Assembly: GCA_031280645.1 (NCBI GenBank)
Contig: JAITGL010000025.1
Location: 1 to 64,000, forward strand
DNA: 64,000 nt
Direction: 5' to 3'
From: Tannerellaceae bacterium
Lineage (GTDB): Bacteria; Bacteroidota; Bacteroidia; Bacteroidales; Tannerellaceae
Both the position numbers and the translations under genes were made by a program. Position 1 is the stretch's first letter. Each line of letters opens with the position of its first letter. This document shows positions 17,825 through 26,343 of this stretch, piece after piece. The notes beneath the pieces are model-generated. The model worked only from the letters and a program-made list of their open reading frames with translations. It had not been told where the DNA came from and made no database searches.

Positions 17825-18406
17825 TTATTCATTATCGTTGTTATCGCTGTCTATAAAGCCTTTGAGGGCGTCCCATCTTGGGTCTGCGGCATCGGGGCCG
17901 TCGTCGAGCGTTATATCGTCGTCGTCGTCGGGGCTGTCGTCGTCGTCGGAGCTTTTGGCGGCGTGTTTCCGTAGTTTGGTCGACATTACCTTGTTGCATT
18001 TCCCTGGGGCGTGAACGTGCTTCATGGGTATTGCCAGGACTATAAATTCATAGAGGAACCAGGCTAAGTTTATGGCTCCTTCGTCGGCGGGTATTACTAC
18101 TATTTCGTCGCTTTCCTCGGCGTATTCTTTTCCGAACTTAACGAAGAGGCGGTTTTTGGTTTCGACGGGTACTTCCATATCGTCAAGGCAGCGGTCGCAA
18201 GGAACGTATACGGCTCCTTCGATCCGGAAGTTCATTTCGGTTATTGCTTTTGAGTGTTTGAGCGCCAGGTATGCTGTTACCTTTCCCTTCTGAACTTCGG
18301 CTCCGTCGATGTCTGTAAAGAATTTATTCCCCAATGCGTACTCATATTCATGAACGCCGTATGAAATATTCTTCAGGTCTAACTTATATGTATCAAATTT
18401 TCCCAA
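17825..18406 (-). CDS. YceD/DUF177 family protein, TTG start
   Basis: A 193-residue protein of the YceD family, which in bacteria sits before rpmF and has a link to 23S rRNA maturation. The pattern CDRCLDDMEVPVE (about residues 66-78) is the family's CxxC-like core. The C-terminus is a run of Asp/Ser residues (about 155-172). No ATG or GTG fits: the open frame continues upstream through the tRNA gene. The TTG at 18,406 matches the homologous N-terminus (GKFDTYKLDLKN) and follows a -7 element by about 27 bp, so TTG is the probable start. Confidence 0.85.
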   Translation of the reverse strand: MGKFDTYKLDLKNISYGVHEYEYALGNKFFTDIDGAEVQKGKVTAYLALKHSKAITEMNFRIEGAVYVPCDRCLDDMEVPVETKNRLFVKFGKEYAEESDEIVVIPADEGAINLAWFLYEFIVLAIPMKHVHAPGKCNKVMSTKLRKHAAKSSDDDDSPDDDDDITLDDGPDAADPRWDALKGFIDSDNNDNE

Positions 18407-18432
18407 TGCTTTTTTTTCGTATAAAAACGCCG

Positions 18433-18440
18433 CAAAGGTA
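18433..18440 (-). promoter_or_regulatory. -7 element for DUF177-rpmF-fabH-era-der
   Basis: The minus strand reads TACCTTTG, matching TAnnTTTG, 27 bp upstream of the TTG start. This leaves a very short leader. Confidence 0.6.
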
Positions 18441-18524
18441 GGAAAAAAGCTTCGACATGCGCAATAGGGCGATTTATGGCCGGTATAATATCTCTGCCGT
18501 AATTTTTTTGCTTGCAAAAAAACA

Positions 18525-18559
18525 GGACTAAAACTTGGGGAATCCCCTTGTTTTAGTCC
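18525..18559 (-). terminator. Rho-independent terminator downstream of tRNA-Lys
   Basis: The arms GGACTAAAAC and GTTTTAGTCC are perfectly complementary, with inner GGGG/CCCC pairs. On the minus strand the hairpin is followed by TGTTTTTTTG. It lies about 33 bp past the tRNA 3' end. Confidence 0.85.
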
Positions 18560-18591
18560 CTTCTTAGTAATAACTAACCGATTAAAATCTG

Positions 18592-18664
18592 TGATCTGCC
18601 TGGGGCTCGAACCCAGGACCCCATCCTTAAAAGGGATGTGCTCTACCTGCTGAGCTAGCAGATC
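18592..18664 (-). tRNA. tRNA-Lys (anticodon TTT)
   Basis: A 73-nt cloverleaf: acceptor arms GATCTGC/GCAGATC pair fully, D-arm GCTC...GAGC, anticodon stem CATCC/GGATG around loop CTTTTAA (anticodon TTT, Lys), T-arm CTGGG/CCCAG around TTCGAGC. The discriminator base is A and no CCA is encoded. A -7 element lies upstream and a terminator downstream, so it is its own transcription unit. Confidence 0.96.
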
Positions 18665-18700
18665 GGCCTTTGAGCTTGCGCCCTTTTGGCTTAGCGGGTG

Positions 18701-18708
18701 CAAAGATA
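18701..18708 (-). promoter_or_regulatory. -7 element for tRNA-Lys
   Basis: The minus strand reads TATCTTTG, matching TAnnTTTG, 37 bp upstream of the mature tRNA 5' end. It lies 11 bp before the AI-2E permease stop. Confidence 0.55.
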
Positions 18709-18718
18709 TAACAACTTT

Positions 18719-19852
18719 TCATTCGGGCAATACTTCCTTTATTTTTTCGACAGGCTTTTCCGCCTCTTCCGCGTCTTCCATTAATACGAAGCGGCGATAG
18801 TAGGATAGCGTAAGGGTTGTGAGCGGCAGGGCGATGATAAGGCCTGCAAAGCCGAGGAGCGAACCCCAGATAGAGAGCGATAGGAGGATTATGGCCGGGT
18901 TCATCCGCATTGCGCGGCCCATGATCTTGGGTACGAGGAATAAGTCCTGTATACATTGCACGATTACGAGCACAAGTATAGGTGGCCCGATTACGAGCCA
19001 GAAGTTGCGCCCCGTTTCGGCGGCCTGGATCATGGCGAGCAGCGCCAGGGGAGCCATTCCTATGGCCTGGAGGTAGGGAATAAGGTTGAGCATGCCGATG
19101 AAAAGCCCTAGGGTTACGCCGAGCGGGAATCCGATGATGCGGAATCCTGCGGCTACAAGGATGCCTACGCAAAGGGCTACCAGCGACTGGCCGCGGAAGT
19201 AGCGGTTCATGCTGATTTCCACGTCGGTTGCCAGGCCGTTCAGGAATGGGCGGTATCTGTCGGGGAACAGCTTTATCCATCCGCCGGCTATCTTTTCGTA
19301 GTCGAGGAGGATAAATACAAAGTAGAGGAATACGATGAAGAGCATCGTTATGCTTATCACAAGCGAAAATGTTCCGCTGAGCACGCTCCAGATGCGGGGG
19401 GCAAGCTCGCGTACGGCGTTGTGGAGGTTCTCGCGGCCAAGGAGCTCCATTATCTTGCCTTCCTGTATGCTTTCGCGGATATATTCCTGCCATTCTTTGG
19501 GGATGAAGGGGATATTGTCGCTGTCGGAGGCATAGGAGCTGATCAGTTCCATCGTTTTATCGGCTTCTCTTATTACCGAGGGGATCACTATCCACGAGGC
19601 CAAGCCTACTACGATGGTTACGAACAGCAGCACGGCTACGATTGAGAGCGCTCGGCTGCGCAGCTTCAGCCTGTATTGGAAGAAGCGTACAAGGGGTTGC
19701 ATAAGATAGGCTAACAGCCATGCTACGAGGAAGGGTAAAAGGGCGTTGCGCAGCAGGGCGATCATGTAAACAAGCAGGGCGACGATTGCGATGCTGAATA
19801 TAATCCGCGCAACGCGGTCGAATGTAAAAGGTTTGTTGAAAAGGATCGACAT
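18719..19852 (-). CDS. AI-2E family transporter (TqsA/PerM-like permease)
   Basis: A 377-residue polytopic inner-membrane protein. Hydrophobic segments cluster at about 13-50, 65-90, 150-190 and 215-345, the arrangement of the AI-2E (DUF20) family. The family includes a putative autoinducer-2 exporter and Na+/H+ antiporters, so the substrate cannot be deduced. The start is placed at MSILFNKPFTF, shortly after a -7 element that forms a palindrome with the dacB promoter. Confidence 0.88.
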   Translation of the reverse strand: MSILFNKPFTFDRVARIIFSIAIVALLVYMIALLRNALLPFLVAWLLAYLMQPLVRFFQYRLKLRSRALSIVAVLLFVTIVVGLASWIVIPSVIREADKTMELISSYASDSDNIPFIPKEWQEYIRESIQEGKIMELLGRENLHNAVRELAPRIWSVLSGTFSLVISITMLFIVFLYFVFILLDYEKIAGGWIKLFPDRYRPFLNGLATDVEISMNRYFRGQSLVALCVGILVAAGFRIIGFPLGVTLGLFIGMLNLIPYLQAIGMAPLALLAMIQAAETGRNFWLVIGPPILVLVIVQCIQDLFLVPKIMGRAMRMNPAIILLSLSIWGSLLGFAGLIIALPLTTLTLSYYRRFVLMEDAEEAEKPVEKIKEVLPE

Positions 19853-19865
19853 ATTGGATGTTTGT

Positions 19866-19884
19866 TATCTTTGTTTCAAAGATA
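19866..19884. promoter_or_regulatory. Palindromic divergent promoter of dacB and AI-2E permease
   Basis: TATCTTTGTTTCAAAGATA is a perfect inverted repeat. The left half (19866-19873) is the -7 element of dacB on plus; the right half (19877-19884), read on minus as TATCTTTG, is the -7 element of the AI-2E gene. The two transcripts would start within a few bases of each other's element and overlap slightly. Confidence 0.6.
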
Positions 19885-19897
19885 AATATTTATAAGA

Positions 19898-21376
19898 ATG
19901 AACAGAATCGGGTTAACCTTTTTTTCCTTACTCCTACTCGCCCTCTGCTCTGCGCTTAGCGCCCAGGCGCCCGCCGCGGCGAGGCGGTTTGCCGGCAGCA
20001 AAGTAATGCGGGGCGCATCGTTTTCAATATTAATTAAAGATGTTAACAGCGGAGATACAATATGCTCCGTAGACCCTAACCGCGCCCTTGCGCCCGCCTC
20101 GGTGATGAAGCTCGTAACAACGGCTGCCGCTCTCGAAATCCTTGGCGACAATTATCGCTATCAAACCGTTATTGAATACGGCGGACGCATCAAAGGGGGC
20201 GTCGTCGACGGACGGCTGTATATCCGCGGCGGCGGCGACCCTACCCTCGGCTCCTCGCACTTCGCTCGCGAGCCCAACGCTTATGCTCACGATCGCAACG
20301 CCTTCTTCCCACAATGGCTCGATGCCGTGCGCCGCCATGGAATCACCGCCGTAGCGGGAGATGTCGTTGCCGACGAAAGCATTTTCGACACCGAAGGCGT
20401 TTCGATGAAATGGCTCCGCGAAGACCTGGGGAGCTATTACGGAGCCGGATCGTACGGCATCTCCGTGTTCGACAACATATATCGCCTTTACGTCGACGCC
20501 GGTCCTGCGGGAAGCCGGCCGGAGGTTATCGGGAGCGAGCCGCCCATGCAGCTAAGGTTTCACAACTACCTTACGTCGGCCCCGGTTGCGTCTGACAGTA
20601 CATTTATCGTAGGCTCTCCCTTCTCGCCCGACCGTTACCTGTACGGCCTCGTTCCCGCCAATAGCAAGATGTACCTGCTAAGAGGCGACATCCCCGACCC
20701 TCCGCTATTCCTGGCCCAATACGTCTACGCAGGCCTGCAATCGGCAGGCGTCCGTATTGAAGGCGAGCCAACCAGCATCCGCATACTTTCGGAAAACAAC
20801 CGACTTACGGCCGAGAATCGAACTCCCATAATCGCAACAACCTCGCCGTCGCTTCGCGAGATAGTACGCATCACCAACGAGCGGAGCCACAATCTTTACG
20901 CCGACGCCCTCCTCAAAACCATAGGCGCAGCCGCTCCCGTTCGTCGAGGCGAAACCCTATCGACATTCGGACGCGGCATACGGGCCGTTCGCGAGCATTG
21001 GATGCGTAAGGGGCTTAACGCCTCCGGCCTTGTTATGCACGACGGCAGCGGCCTGGCGCCAACTTCAAGGGTAACGGCTTCTTTTATCGTTGAACTGCTA
21101 ATCTACATGGCCGCCCGCTCGCCCCAATCCGAAGCCTTCATATCCTCCCTACCCCAAGCCGGACTTGAAGGATCGGTAAGGAACTTCCTTAAAGATACCC
21201 CGCTGCAAGGCCGAACCGTACTGAAAAGCGGCGGGATGAGCTCCGTCAGGTCGTACGCCGGATATATCGACGGCAACGGCAAGCGGCTTGCGGCGGTTGT
21301 AATTGTTAACGGTTATAACGGCAGTAGCCTGGAAGCGACAAGGGAGATCGAGAAGCTTCTGGTTGCCTTGAATTGA
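19898..21376 (+). CDS. dacB: D-alanyl-D-alanine carboxypeptidase/endopeptidase (PBP4 type)
   Basis: A 492-residue periplasmic penicillin-binding protein of class C that trims or cleaves peptidoglycan cross-links. A signal peptide spans about residues 1-22. Active-site motifs: SVMK (Ser 68, Lys 71), SHN in ERSHNLYADALLK and KSGG in LKSGGMSSVRSYAGYI. The large insertion domain between the first and second motifs is typical of PBP4. It is transcribed from the palindromic divergent promoter. Confidence 0.95.
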   Translation: MNRIGLTFFSLLLLALCSALSAQAPAAARRFAGSKVMRGASFSILIKDVNSGDTICSVDPNRALAPASVMKLVTTAAALEILGDNYRYQTVIEYGGRIKGGVVDGRLYIRGGGDPTLGSSHFAREPNAYAHDRNAFFPQWLDAVRRHGITAVAGDVVADESIFDTEGVSMKWLREDLGSYYGAGSYGISVFDNIYRLYVDAGPAGSRPEVIGSEPPMQLRFHNYLTSAPVASDSTFIVGSPFSPDRYLYGLVPANSKMYLLRGDIPDPPLFLAQYVYAGLQSAGVRIEGEPTSIRILSENNRLTAENRTPIIATTSPSLREIVRITNERSHNLYADALLKTIGAAAPVRRGETLSTFGRGIRAVREHWMRKGLNASGLVMHDGSGLAPTSRVTASFIVELLIYMAARSPQSEAFISSLPQAGLEGSVRNFLKDTPLQGRTVLKSGGMSSVRSYAGYIDGNGKRLAAVVIVNGYNGSSLEATREIEKLLVALN

Positions 21377-21403
21377 TAATATTGAAATAATAGAAAAAAG
21401 ATA

Positions 21404-21907
21404 ATGAAAACAATAGTTCATACCGATCGCCGGGAGATAGACGAGTTTATAGCCTCGTGCGATATCTGCTATGTGGGCATGGCCGATACCGACGGAACGC
21501 CTTATGTGCTGCCTATGAATTTCGGATACGAAAACGGCGTGGTTTATCTTCACTCAGGCGCCGAAGGGCGGAAAATGGAGATATTGGAGCGTAATCCGAG
21601 GGTGTGTATCACGTTTTGCGCCGGAGGGAAGCTGGTGTGGCAGCATCCCGACGTGGCTTGCAGTTACAGTATCAGCTCGCGCAGCGTGGTGGCCTGGGGA
21701 ACGGTTGCCTTTGAGGACGACTTTGACAGGAAGGTAGATATCCTTCGCATTTTTATGAAGCATCACTCCGGGCGCGAGTTCAAGTTCAACGCGCCGGCGG
21801 TGATGAATGTAAAGGTGTGGAAGGTGGCGGTTGATTCGGTTAGTATGAAGGTAAAGGAGTTCGGCGTTTCGAGCAAGGGGCAACGGCCAACCGATAACGG
21901 CAAATGA
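21404..21907 (+). CDS. Pyridoxamine 5'-phosphate oxidase-family flavoprotein
   Basis: A 167-residue split-barrel FMN-binding protein. The N-terminus has SCDICYVGMADTDGTPYVLPMNFGYENG, typical of PNPOx-like proteins related to NimA nitroimidazole reductases. YLHSGAEGRKMEIL is the phosphate-contact loop. The reaction is unknown; NimA-type nitroreduction or flavin/F420-like reduction are possible. It follows dacB by 27 bp and is probably in its transcript. Confidence 0.8.
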   Translation: MKTIVHTDRREIDEFIASCDICYVGMADTDGTPYVLPMNFGYENGVVYLHSGAEGRKMEILERNPRVCITFCAGGKLVWQHPDVACSYSISSRSVVAWGTVAFEDDFDRKVDILRIFMKHHSGREFKFNAPAVMNVKVWKVAVDSVSMKVKEFGVSSKGQRPTDNGK

Positions 21908-21909
21908 AA

Positions 21910-21935
21910 AAGGCGACCCCGTTACGGATCGCCTT
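21910..21935 (+). terminator. Hairpin after the PNPOx-like gene
   Basis: AAGGCGA pairs with TCGCCTT around a 12-base loop just after the stop codon. The following sequence is only moderately T-rich, so this is a probable rather than certain terminator. Confidence 0.5.
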
Positions 21936-22124
21936 AGTACACGTGATAATTTCATTTGTTTACTTGTTTCTCAATTTTTGGCCCCTCCTTTCTTTTTGGA
22001 TGTGGAACATTGAATTAACTTAAATCTAAAAATAACCTTGCAATCTTTTGCCTTCAACCTAAAAAAACATATCACATTAAATCGGAAAAAAGAATTTCGT
22101 ATTTAACCGCTGCATGCAGCCCTT

Positions 22125-23960
22125 TTACCTGAACGCTACCCTGAAGCCGGCCTCCGGAATAACGGCGTCGGAAGTATTGGTTGCATTAACGTTGCGCGCG
22201 CTTATCCGCAAATCTGTTCCGAGCAGCGTTTGGTAACTTCCGCCGCGAAGGGGATGTATGCCCGACGGAACGTTGTAGCACGGATCTATCTGGTATGCGC
22301 CGAGGTTGGGATAATCGCTGTTGGGCGTTACCGCGTCGCGCGTCCATTCTTCAACGTTGCCGAACATGTCGTAAAGCTTCCACGCGTTGGGGGCAAGCAG
22401 CTTAACCGGGCTCGGAACCGAGGATGCAAACCATGCCCAGGCGCCGGTTGCGCCGCCGTCCTGATAATAATAGCTTGCGGGAGTGGTCGACCGGGCGGCG
22501 TATTCCCATTGAGCCTCGGTAGGCAAATCGCCGCCGGCCCATATAGCGTACGCTTTTGCCCCGTACCAGCTTACGCTGTGTACCGGATTATGTTCTTTGC
22601 CTGCAATCGGGATCCATTTAACGGCGGAGGGATCCCAGGCGATGTTATTCGTGTTGCTTTGGAAGATAGGAACGGCGGTTAGGGAGGGATCGTTAAGTAT
22701 TGATGATATATCGCCCGTAACGGTGTAGGGAAGCTGATAACCTGCGGGCTGAACGTTAAGTATATTAAGGAAGCGAGCATATTGAGCGTTGGTTATCTCC
22801 GCCTCGCTAATCCTGAATCCGTTTGAGATGCTCGTTTTATGAAGCGTTGCGTTGCCCTCGGCGGGATTGCCCATCATAAACTCGCCGGCGCGGATGTAAA
22901 CCACGTTAATACTGTCGGCGCTGTTGGGGAATACGTGCTTGGCCATGGTTCCCGACTGGTCGTGGCCCACATTATCGTTTTGCGACGTCATATCAACCCA
23001 TTCGGCGATGGTGCCGGTAAATTCTATCGAATTTTCGTCGATCAGGGTCAGGTTATAGGTGTATACCTTGCCGCGGTCGAAGGTAACGGCCGGGATTGCC
23101 CATGTAAACTGCCGCCCTTCTCCGCCGATAAGCTGCACCCTGTCGCCGTGCGCAGCGTGCGGAATTATTATGGCCTGGAAAGTGGTGTCAAATCCCTGCG
23201 GCCTGTGATGCTTCGGATCCTGGTCCTTGCCTACGCCTAAGAGGTGGATTACCGTTTGATCGTAAGGAGCGATTCGCTGCGAGGTATCTCCGAGGTTGAT
23301 CTTTGTTTTTGTTGCCATGTCGTGCAAAGAGCCGCTCATGCCGGGATGGATCACGATATTCGAGCTTGCCTTTTTTCCGACGTTAAGTATAACCTTGCTC
23401 AGCATGTGTCCGAATCCGAGGTCTACCACGGCGTTTGAGTTTACAAGATGGCGTTTTACATCGTTGCTGTACAGCATGTCGATTTCAGACGGCAGGCTCT
23501 GGTCGCTTACATCTACGGGATAAAGATAGTTGTCGATTTCGTTGGGCGCGGTTCCCGAAGGTTTCCACGGATAGTAGGCAATAAAATCGAGGTAGGAAAC
23601 GCCTTGGGCCGAGGGGTAGTAAATGGCCTGGTCGAGCGAGTGGGGCGTAAAATCGGCAGTATGAGCGGCTCCCGCTTGCAGCGTTCCGATGTAACGCTTG
23701 TTGGGGGCAAGGTTGGAGGCGATGTCGGGGTTGGCATGGTCGAGCATGTAAATGCCGATTAAGTCGCCCGTAATCCATTCGTTGCCGTCGAACGAGGTGC
23801 GTGTTTGCGGTCGGTTGAGGTTATGCGACGCAAACCTTATCGGATGCTGCTCCGGCTCGGCGCCCGGATCGTTGCACAGCGTTCGGTCGTCGTTGATGCA
23901 GCCCTGCATGGCTATGAGCAAGAGGCAGGGGATCGTCAGATAGTAAAAAAACTTTTCCAT
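22125..23960 (-). CDS. Lipoprotein with fimbrillin-like N-terminus and formylglycine-generating-enzyme-like C-terminus
   Basis: A 611-residue protein. A lipoprotein signal ends at LLLIAMQGC (Cys about 21). Residues about 38-330 resemble Bacteroidales fimbrillin/Mfa-like proteins: the RTSFDGNEWITGDLIGIYM opening, a YYP-like strand, LDFIAYYPW and GFGHMLSKVILNV. Residues about 345-611 are an FGE-sulfatase (SUMF1-type) domain: MVYIRAGEFMMG-like start, ITNAQYARFLN, GGDLPTEAQWEYAAR, MFGNVEEWTRD and GFRVAFR at the end. The catalytic Cys pair of true formylglycine-generating enzymes is not obvious, so this is more likely a lectin-like or structural version. Its -7 element lies about 100 bp upstream. 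Confidence 0.8.
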   Translation of the reverse strand: MEKFFYYLTIPCLLLIAMQGCINDDRTLCNDPGAEPEQHPIRFASHNLNRPQTRTSFDGNEWITGDLIGIYMLDHANPDIASNLAPNKRYIGTLQAGAAHTADFTPHSLDQAIYYPSAQGVSYLDFIAYYPWKPSGTAPNEIDNYLYPVDVSDQSLPSEIDMLYSNDVKRHLVNSNAVVDLGFGHMLSKVILNVGKKASSNIVIHPGMSGSLHDMATKTKINLGDTSQRIAPYDQTVIHLLGVGKDQDPKHHRPQGFDTTFQAIIIPHAAHGDRVQLIGGEGRQFTWAIPAVTFDRGKVYTYNLTLIDENSIEFTGTIAEWVDMTSQNDNVGHDQSGTMAKHVFPNSADSINVVYIRAGEFMMGNPAEGNATLHKTSISNGFRISEAEITNAQYARFLNILNVQPAGYQLPYTVTGDISSILNDPSLTAVPIFQSNTNNIAWDPSAVKWIPIAGKEHNPVHSVSWYGAKAYAIWAGGDLPTEAQWEYAARSTTPASYYYQDGGATGAWAWFASSVPSPVKLLAPNAWKLYDMFGNVEEWTRDAVTPNSDYPNLGAYQIDPCYNVPSGIHPLRGGSYQTLLGTDLRISARNVNATNTSDAVIPEAGFRVAFR

Positions 23961-24060
23961 AAGTAACCTATTCGTTTGATAGATTAATAATTGATGATTA
24001 CATTATTTTCGTCCCGCAAGCGATCGGGGATTGTTTCGCTTTATGTCGCTTCCGACACGA

Positions 24061-24068
24061 CAAATGTA
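24061..24068 (-). promoter_or_regulatory. -7 element for the fimbrillin/FGE gene
   Basis: The minus strand reads TACATTTG, matching TAnnTTTG, about 100 bp upstream of the start. Array D begins about 105 bp further upstream. Confidence 0.55.
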
Positions 24069-24173
24069 TGCCCCAAGGCGTTAACGTTATTTCATATATT
24101 CTCGCAAAATATTCATGATTACATTCATAGTGAAAGTATTTGTTCATTTACGGTTCAAGTCTTTTAACAAGTA

Positions 24174-24740
24174 AAGCGGCCTTAAGGTTTTCCGGCGAAG
24201 CCGTCTTCCTGATCAAGCGGCCTTAAGGTTTCCCCGGAGAAGCCATTTAATACATTAGAAAGCCTGATTTTTTTTCCGGGAAGGTTTTTAAGCCCTTAAA
24301 ATCGAACAATCCGTTTCCGTTTTTACATTCTAACACCTTAAAACGGAACAATTCGTTTTCGATTTTACAATCTGACTTGTTAAACTTGAACAATCCGTTT
24401 CGCCTCTTAATTTCTAATCTATTAAAATTGAACAATCCGTTTCCATTTCTACATTCTAACGCCTTAAAATCGAACAATCCATTTTGGATTTTACATTCTA
24501 ACGCATTAAAAACCGCGAATTCATTTTCGAGGGGGCGTTTAACATGTTAGATGGGGTGAATTGATTTTTGAGGGGGCGTTTAACATGTTAGATGGGGCGA
24601 ATTGATTTCAGAGGGGGCGTTTAACATGTTAGATGGGGCGAATTGATTTTAGAGAGGGCGTTTAACATGTTAAACGGGGAGATCCGATTGCAGAGAGGGC
24701 GTTTAACATGTTAAACGCCCTGATTTGATTTCAGAAAGGA
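24174..24740. repeat. Intergenic tandem array D, 41-42-bp units of three successive sequences
   Basis: First block: AAGCGGCCTTAAGG at 24174 and 24215 (41 apart). Second block: TTTTACATTC-type units at 24321, 24363, 24405, 24447 and 24489 (42 apart). Third block: GGGGGCGTTTAACATG-type units at 24531, 24572, 24613, 24654 and 24695 (42 then 41 apart). The step from block two to block three keeps the 42-bp register although the sequence changes. The last unit contains a perfect 24-bp palindrome at 24697-24720 centred on TTTAACATGTTAAA. It lies between the fimbrillin/FGE start and the D-serine dehydratase-like stop. Confidence 0.92.
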
Positions 24741-24765
24741 CAGTAAATAAAAACACGGGTGCGGC

Positions 24766-25848
24766 TTATCTGTATCGCGCCGTGATCTCCCAGGTTTCAT
24801 CGGCTATGCCGTTATTGACAACGTGCATTTTGTCGTACAGGGCTACCGTTGGACAAATATGCTCCGGAACGCCGAATATTATTGTACCTGCCGGATAGAG
24901 GCTGCTGTCGGGAACTTGTACTACAAGGTGTTCCTCGCTTTGGGCTATGGGCTGGGCGTTTGGAACGTTGAGAAGGCGGATGCGGGGGAGGGGCTTCTCG
25001 GAGGCTATGGCTTTGTAGCCTACGTCGAGGCAGATGCAACGCCGGTTGACCACGGATATTACGCGGCTCATTACGAAGGCGGCGTATGTGAAGGGGAGTT
25101 CGGGCATCAGCGAGGCGTAGCCGGCGTCCCACAGTACGAAGGTGCCGGGGCTGCACTCTACGCCTTCGTTCTGCAAATGGGCCGTAAAGGTTACGGTTCC
25201 GCCGGCTATCGGCACGAGGGCGGGATCGCGGGGCGGAATCGAGCCGAGGGCCCGGTTGAGCTCCGCGAACGATACGGCGGCGGCGGCGGCGCGGTCGGCC
25301 ATGCTGGGGCTGTGGATGTGGCCGTCGTAGCCGTGAAGGGCAACGAGGGTTATGCCGTCGAGCGAGTCGATAAGGGCGGCCAAGGCGGGGGCTTGCCCGG
25401 GTAACAGTCCGGTGCGGTTCATCCCGATGTTAACGTCGATGGCAACGCGGGCGGTAAGGCGTTCGGAGGCGAAGGCTTGGGCTATTTGGCGAACTGAAGC
25501 TTCGTTGTCGACAAGGCATGAGAAGCGGGCGAGGGGGTATTGCCGCGCCAGGCTTAGCAGGCGGCTTACCTTGGGCCCTACGGGCTGGTAGGCCAGCATT
25601 ATGTCGGGGGCTCCTGCCTTGGCGAGCATCTCGGCTTCGGCTATGGTGGCGCATTTAAACTTGAGGATGCCGCGGCTCATCATCATTTGGGCTATCTGCG
25701 GAGTTTTGTGCGTCTTTACGTGAGGGCGGAGGCGGGCTACGTTGCCGGCAAGTTCGACGAGCCGGTCGATATTGCGGGCAACGGCCTCGCGGTCCACAAT
25801 CAGAGCCGGGCTGTCGATTTCATTGGCGTTGTAAACTACCGGCTCCAT
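24766..25848 (-). CDS. D-serine dehydratase-like / D-threonine aldolase family PLP enzyme
   Basis: A 360-residue fold-type III (alanine racemase-like) PLP enzyme. The PLP lysine region is RPHVKTHKTPQIAQMM (about residues 42-57). The C-terminal VPEHICPTV holds the His-x-Cys zinc pair of eukaryotic-type D-serine dehydratases and D-threonine aldolases. The family either dehydrates D-serine to pyruvate and ammonia or cleaves D-threonine to glycine and acetaldehyde. The adjacent RidA gene (3 bp apart) favours a dehydratase or deaminase that releases a reactive enamine. GntP-family permease upstream probably brings in the substrate. Confidence 0.85.
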   Translation of the reverse strand: MEPVVYNANEIDSPALIVDREAVARNIDRLVELAGNVARLRPHVKTHKTPQIAQMMMSRGILKFKCATIAEAEMLAKAGAPDIMLAYQPVGPKVSRLLSLARQYPLARFSCLVDNEASVRQIAQAFASERLTARVAIDVNIGMNRTGLLPGQAPALAALIDSLDGITLVALHGYDGHIHSPSMADRAAAAAVSFAELNRALGSIPPRDPALVPIAGGTVTFTAHLQNEGVECSPGTFVLWDAGYASLMPELPFTYAAFVMSRVISVVNRRCICLDVGYKAIASEKPLPRIRLLNVPNAQPIAQSEEHLVVQVPDSSLYPAGTIIFGVPEHICPTVALYDKMHVVNNGIADETWEITARYR

Positions 25849-25851
25849 CGG

Positions 25852-26322
25852 TTATTCCAATTCAAAGATGGCTTCTATCTCGACGGGGATATTGCCGGGC
25901 AGCGAGGCGAATCCTACCGCGCTCCGGGTTCCTACGCCGTTGTCGTCGCCCCATATCTTGGCGAAGAGTTCGCTGCATCCGTTAATTACGTAAGGGTGCT
26001 GCTCAAAGTCGGGGGTGCAGTTAACCATGCCGAGCACCTTAACAACTCGCTTCACGGCGTTGAGGCTGCCGAGGCTGCTCTTTACGGTGGCCAGCATTGT
26101 GAGGCCCACTTGCTGCGCGGCTTCCTTGCCGGCGTCCATATTCATGTCGCGGCCTACGCGGCCTTTTATCAACGATCCGTCGGGGAGTACGGGGCCGTGG
26201 CCGGAGAGGTAAAGGAACTTGCCGCCAACGATCATGCACGGCTTGTATACTCCCAGCGGCTGCGGGGCGGGGGGAAGGGCGAGGCCCAGGTTGTTCAGTT
26301 TTTCGTCTGCGTTATTATTCAT
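25852..26322 (-). CDS. RidA-family enamine/imine deaminase
   Basis: A 156-residue member of the RidA/YjgF family, slightly longer than the usual 130 because of an N-terminal extension. RidA hydrolyses 2-aminoacrylate and related imines released by PLP-dependent dehydratases. The stretches ARSAVGFASLPGNIPVEIEAIFELE and GRDMNMDAGKEAAQQV match the family; the usual R in the C-terminal G-x-R-x-A-V pattern is kept (GTRSAVG). Context supports detoxification of the intermediate made by the neighbouring D-amino-acid enzyme. Confidence 0.88.
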   Translation of the reverse strand: MNNNADEKLNNLGLALPPAPQPLGVYKPCMIVGGKFLYLSGHGPVLPDGSLIKGRVGRDMNMDAGKEAAQQVGLTMLATVKSSLGSLNAVKRVVKVLGMVNCTPDFEQHPYVINGCSELFAKIWGDDNGVGTRSAVGFASLPGNIPVEIEAIFELE

Positions 26323-26343
26323 ATTATATATGTATTAAAGTGA

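Noticed and set aside
17825..18703. A 292-residue version of the DUF177 protein starting at 18,703
   Set aside because: It would be read through the tRNA-Lys gene and its terminator; the family N-terminus starts at the TTG at 18,406.
22125..23960. Diversity-generating retroelement target in the FGE-like domain
   Set aside because: No reverse transcriptase gene or variable/template repeat pair is seen nearby.
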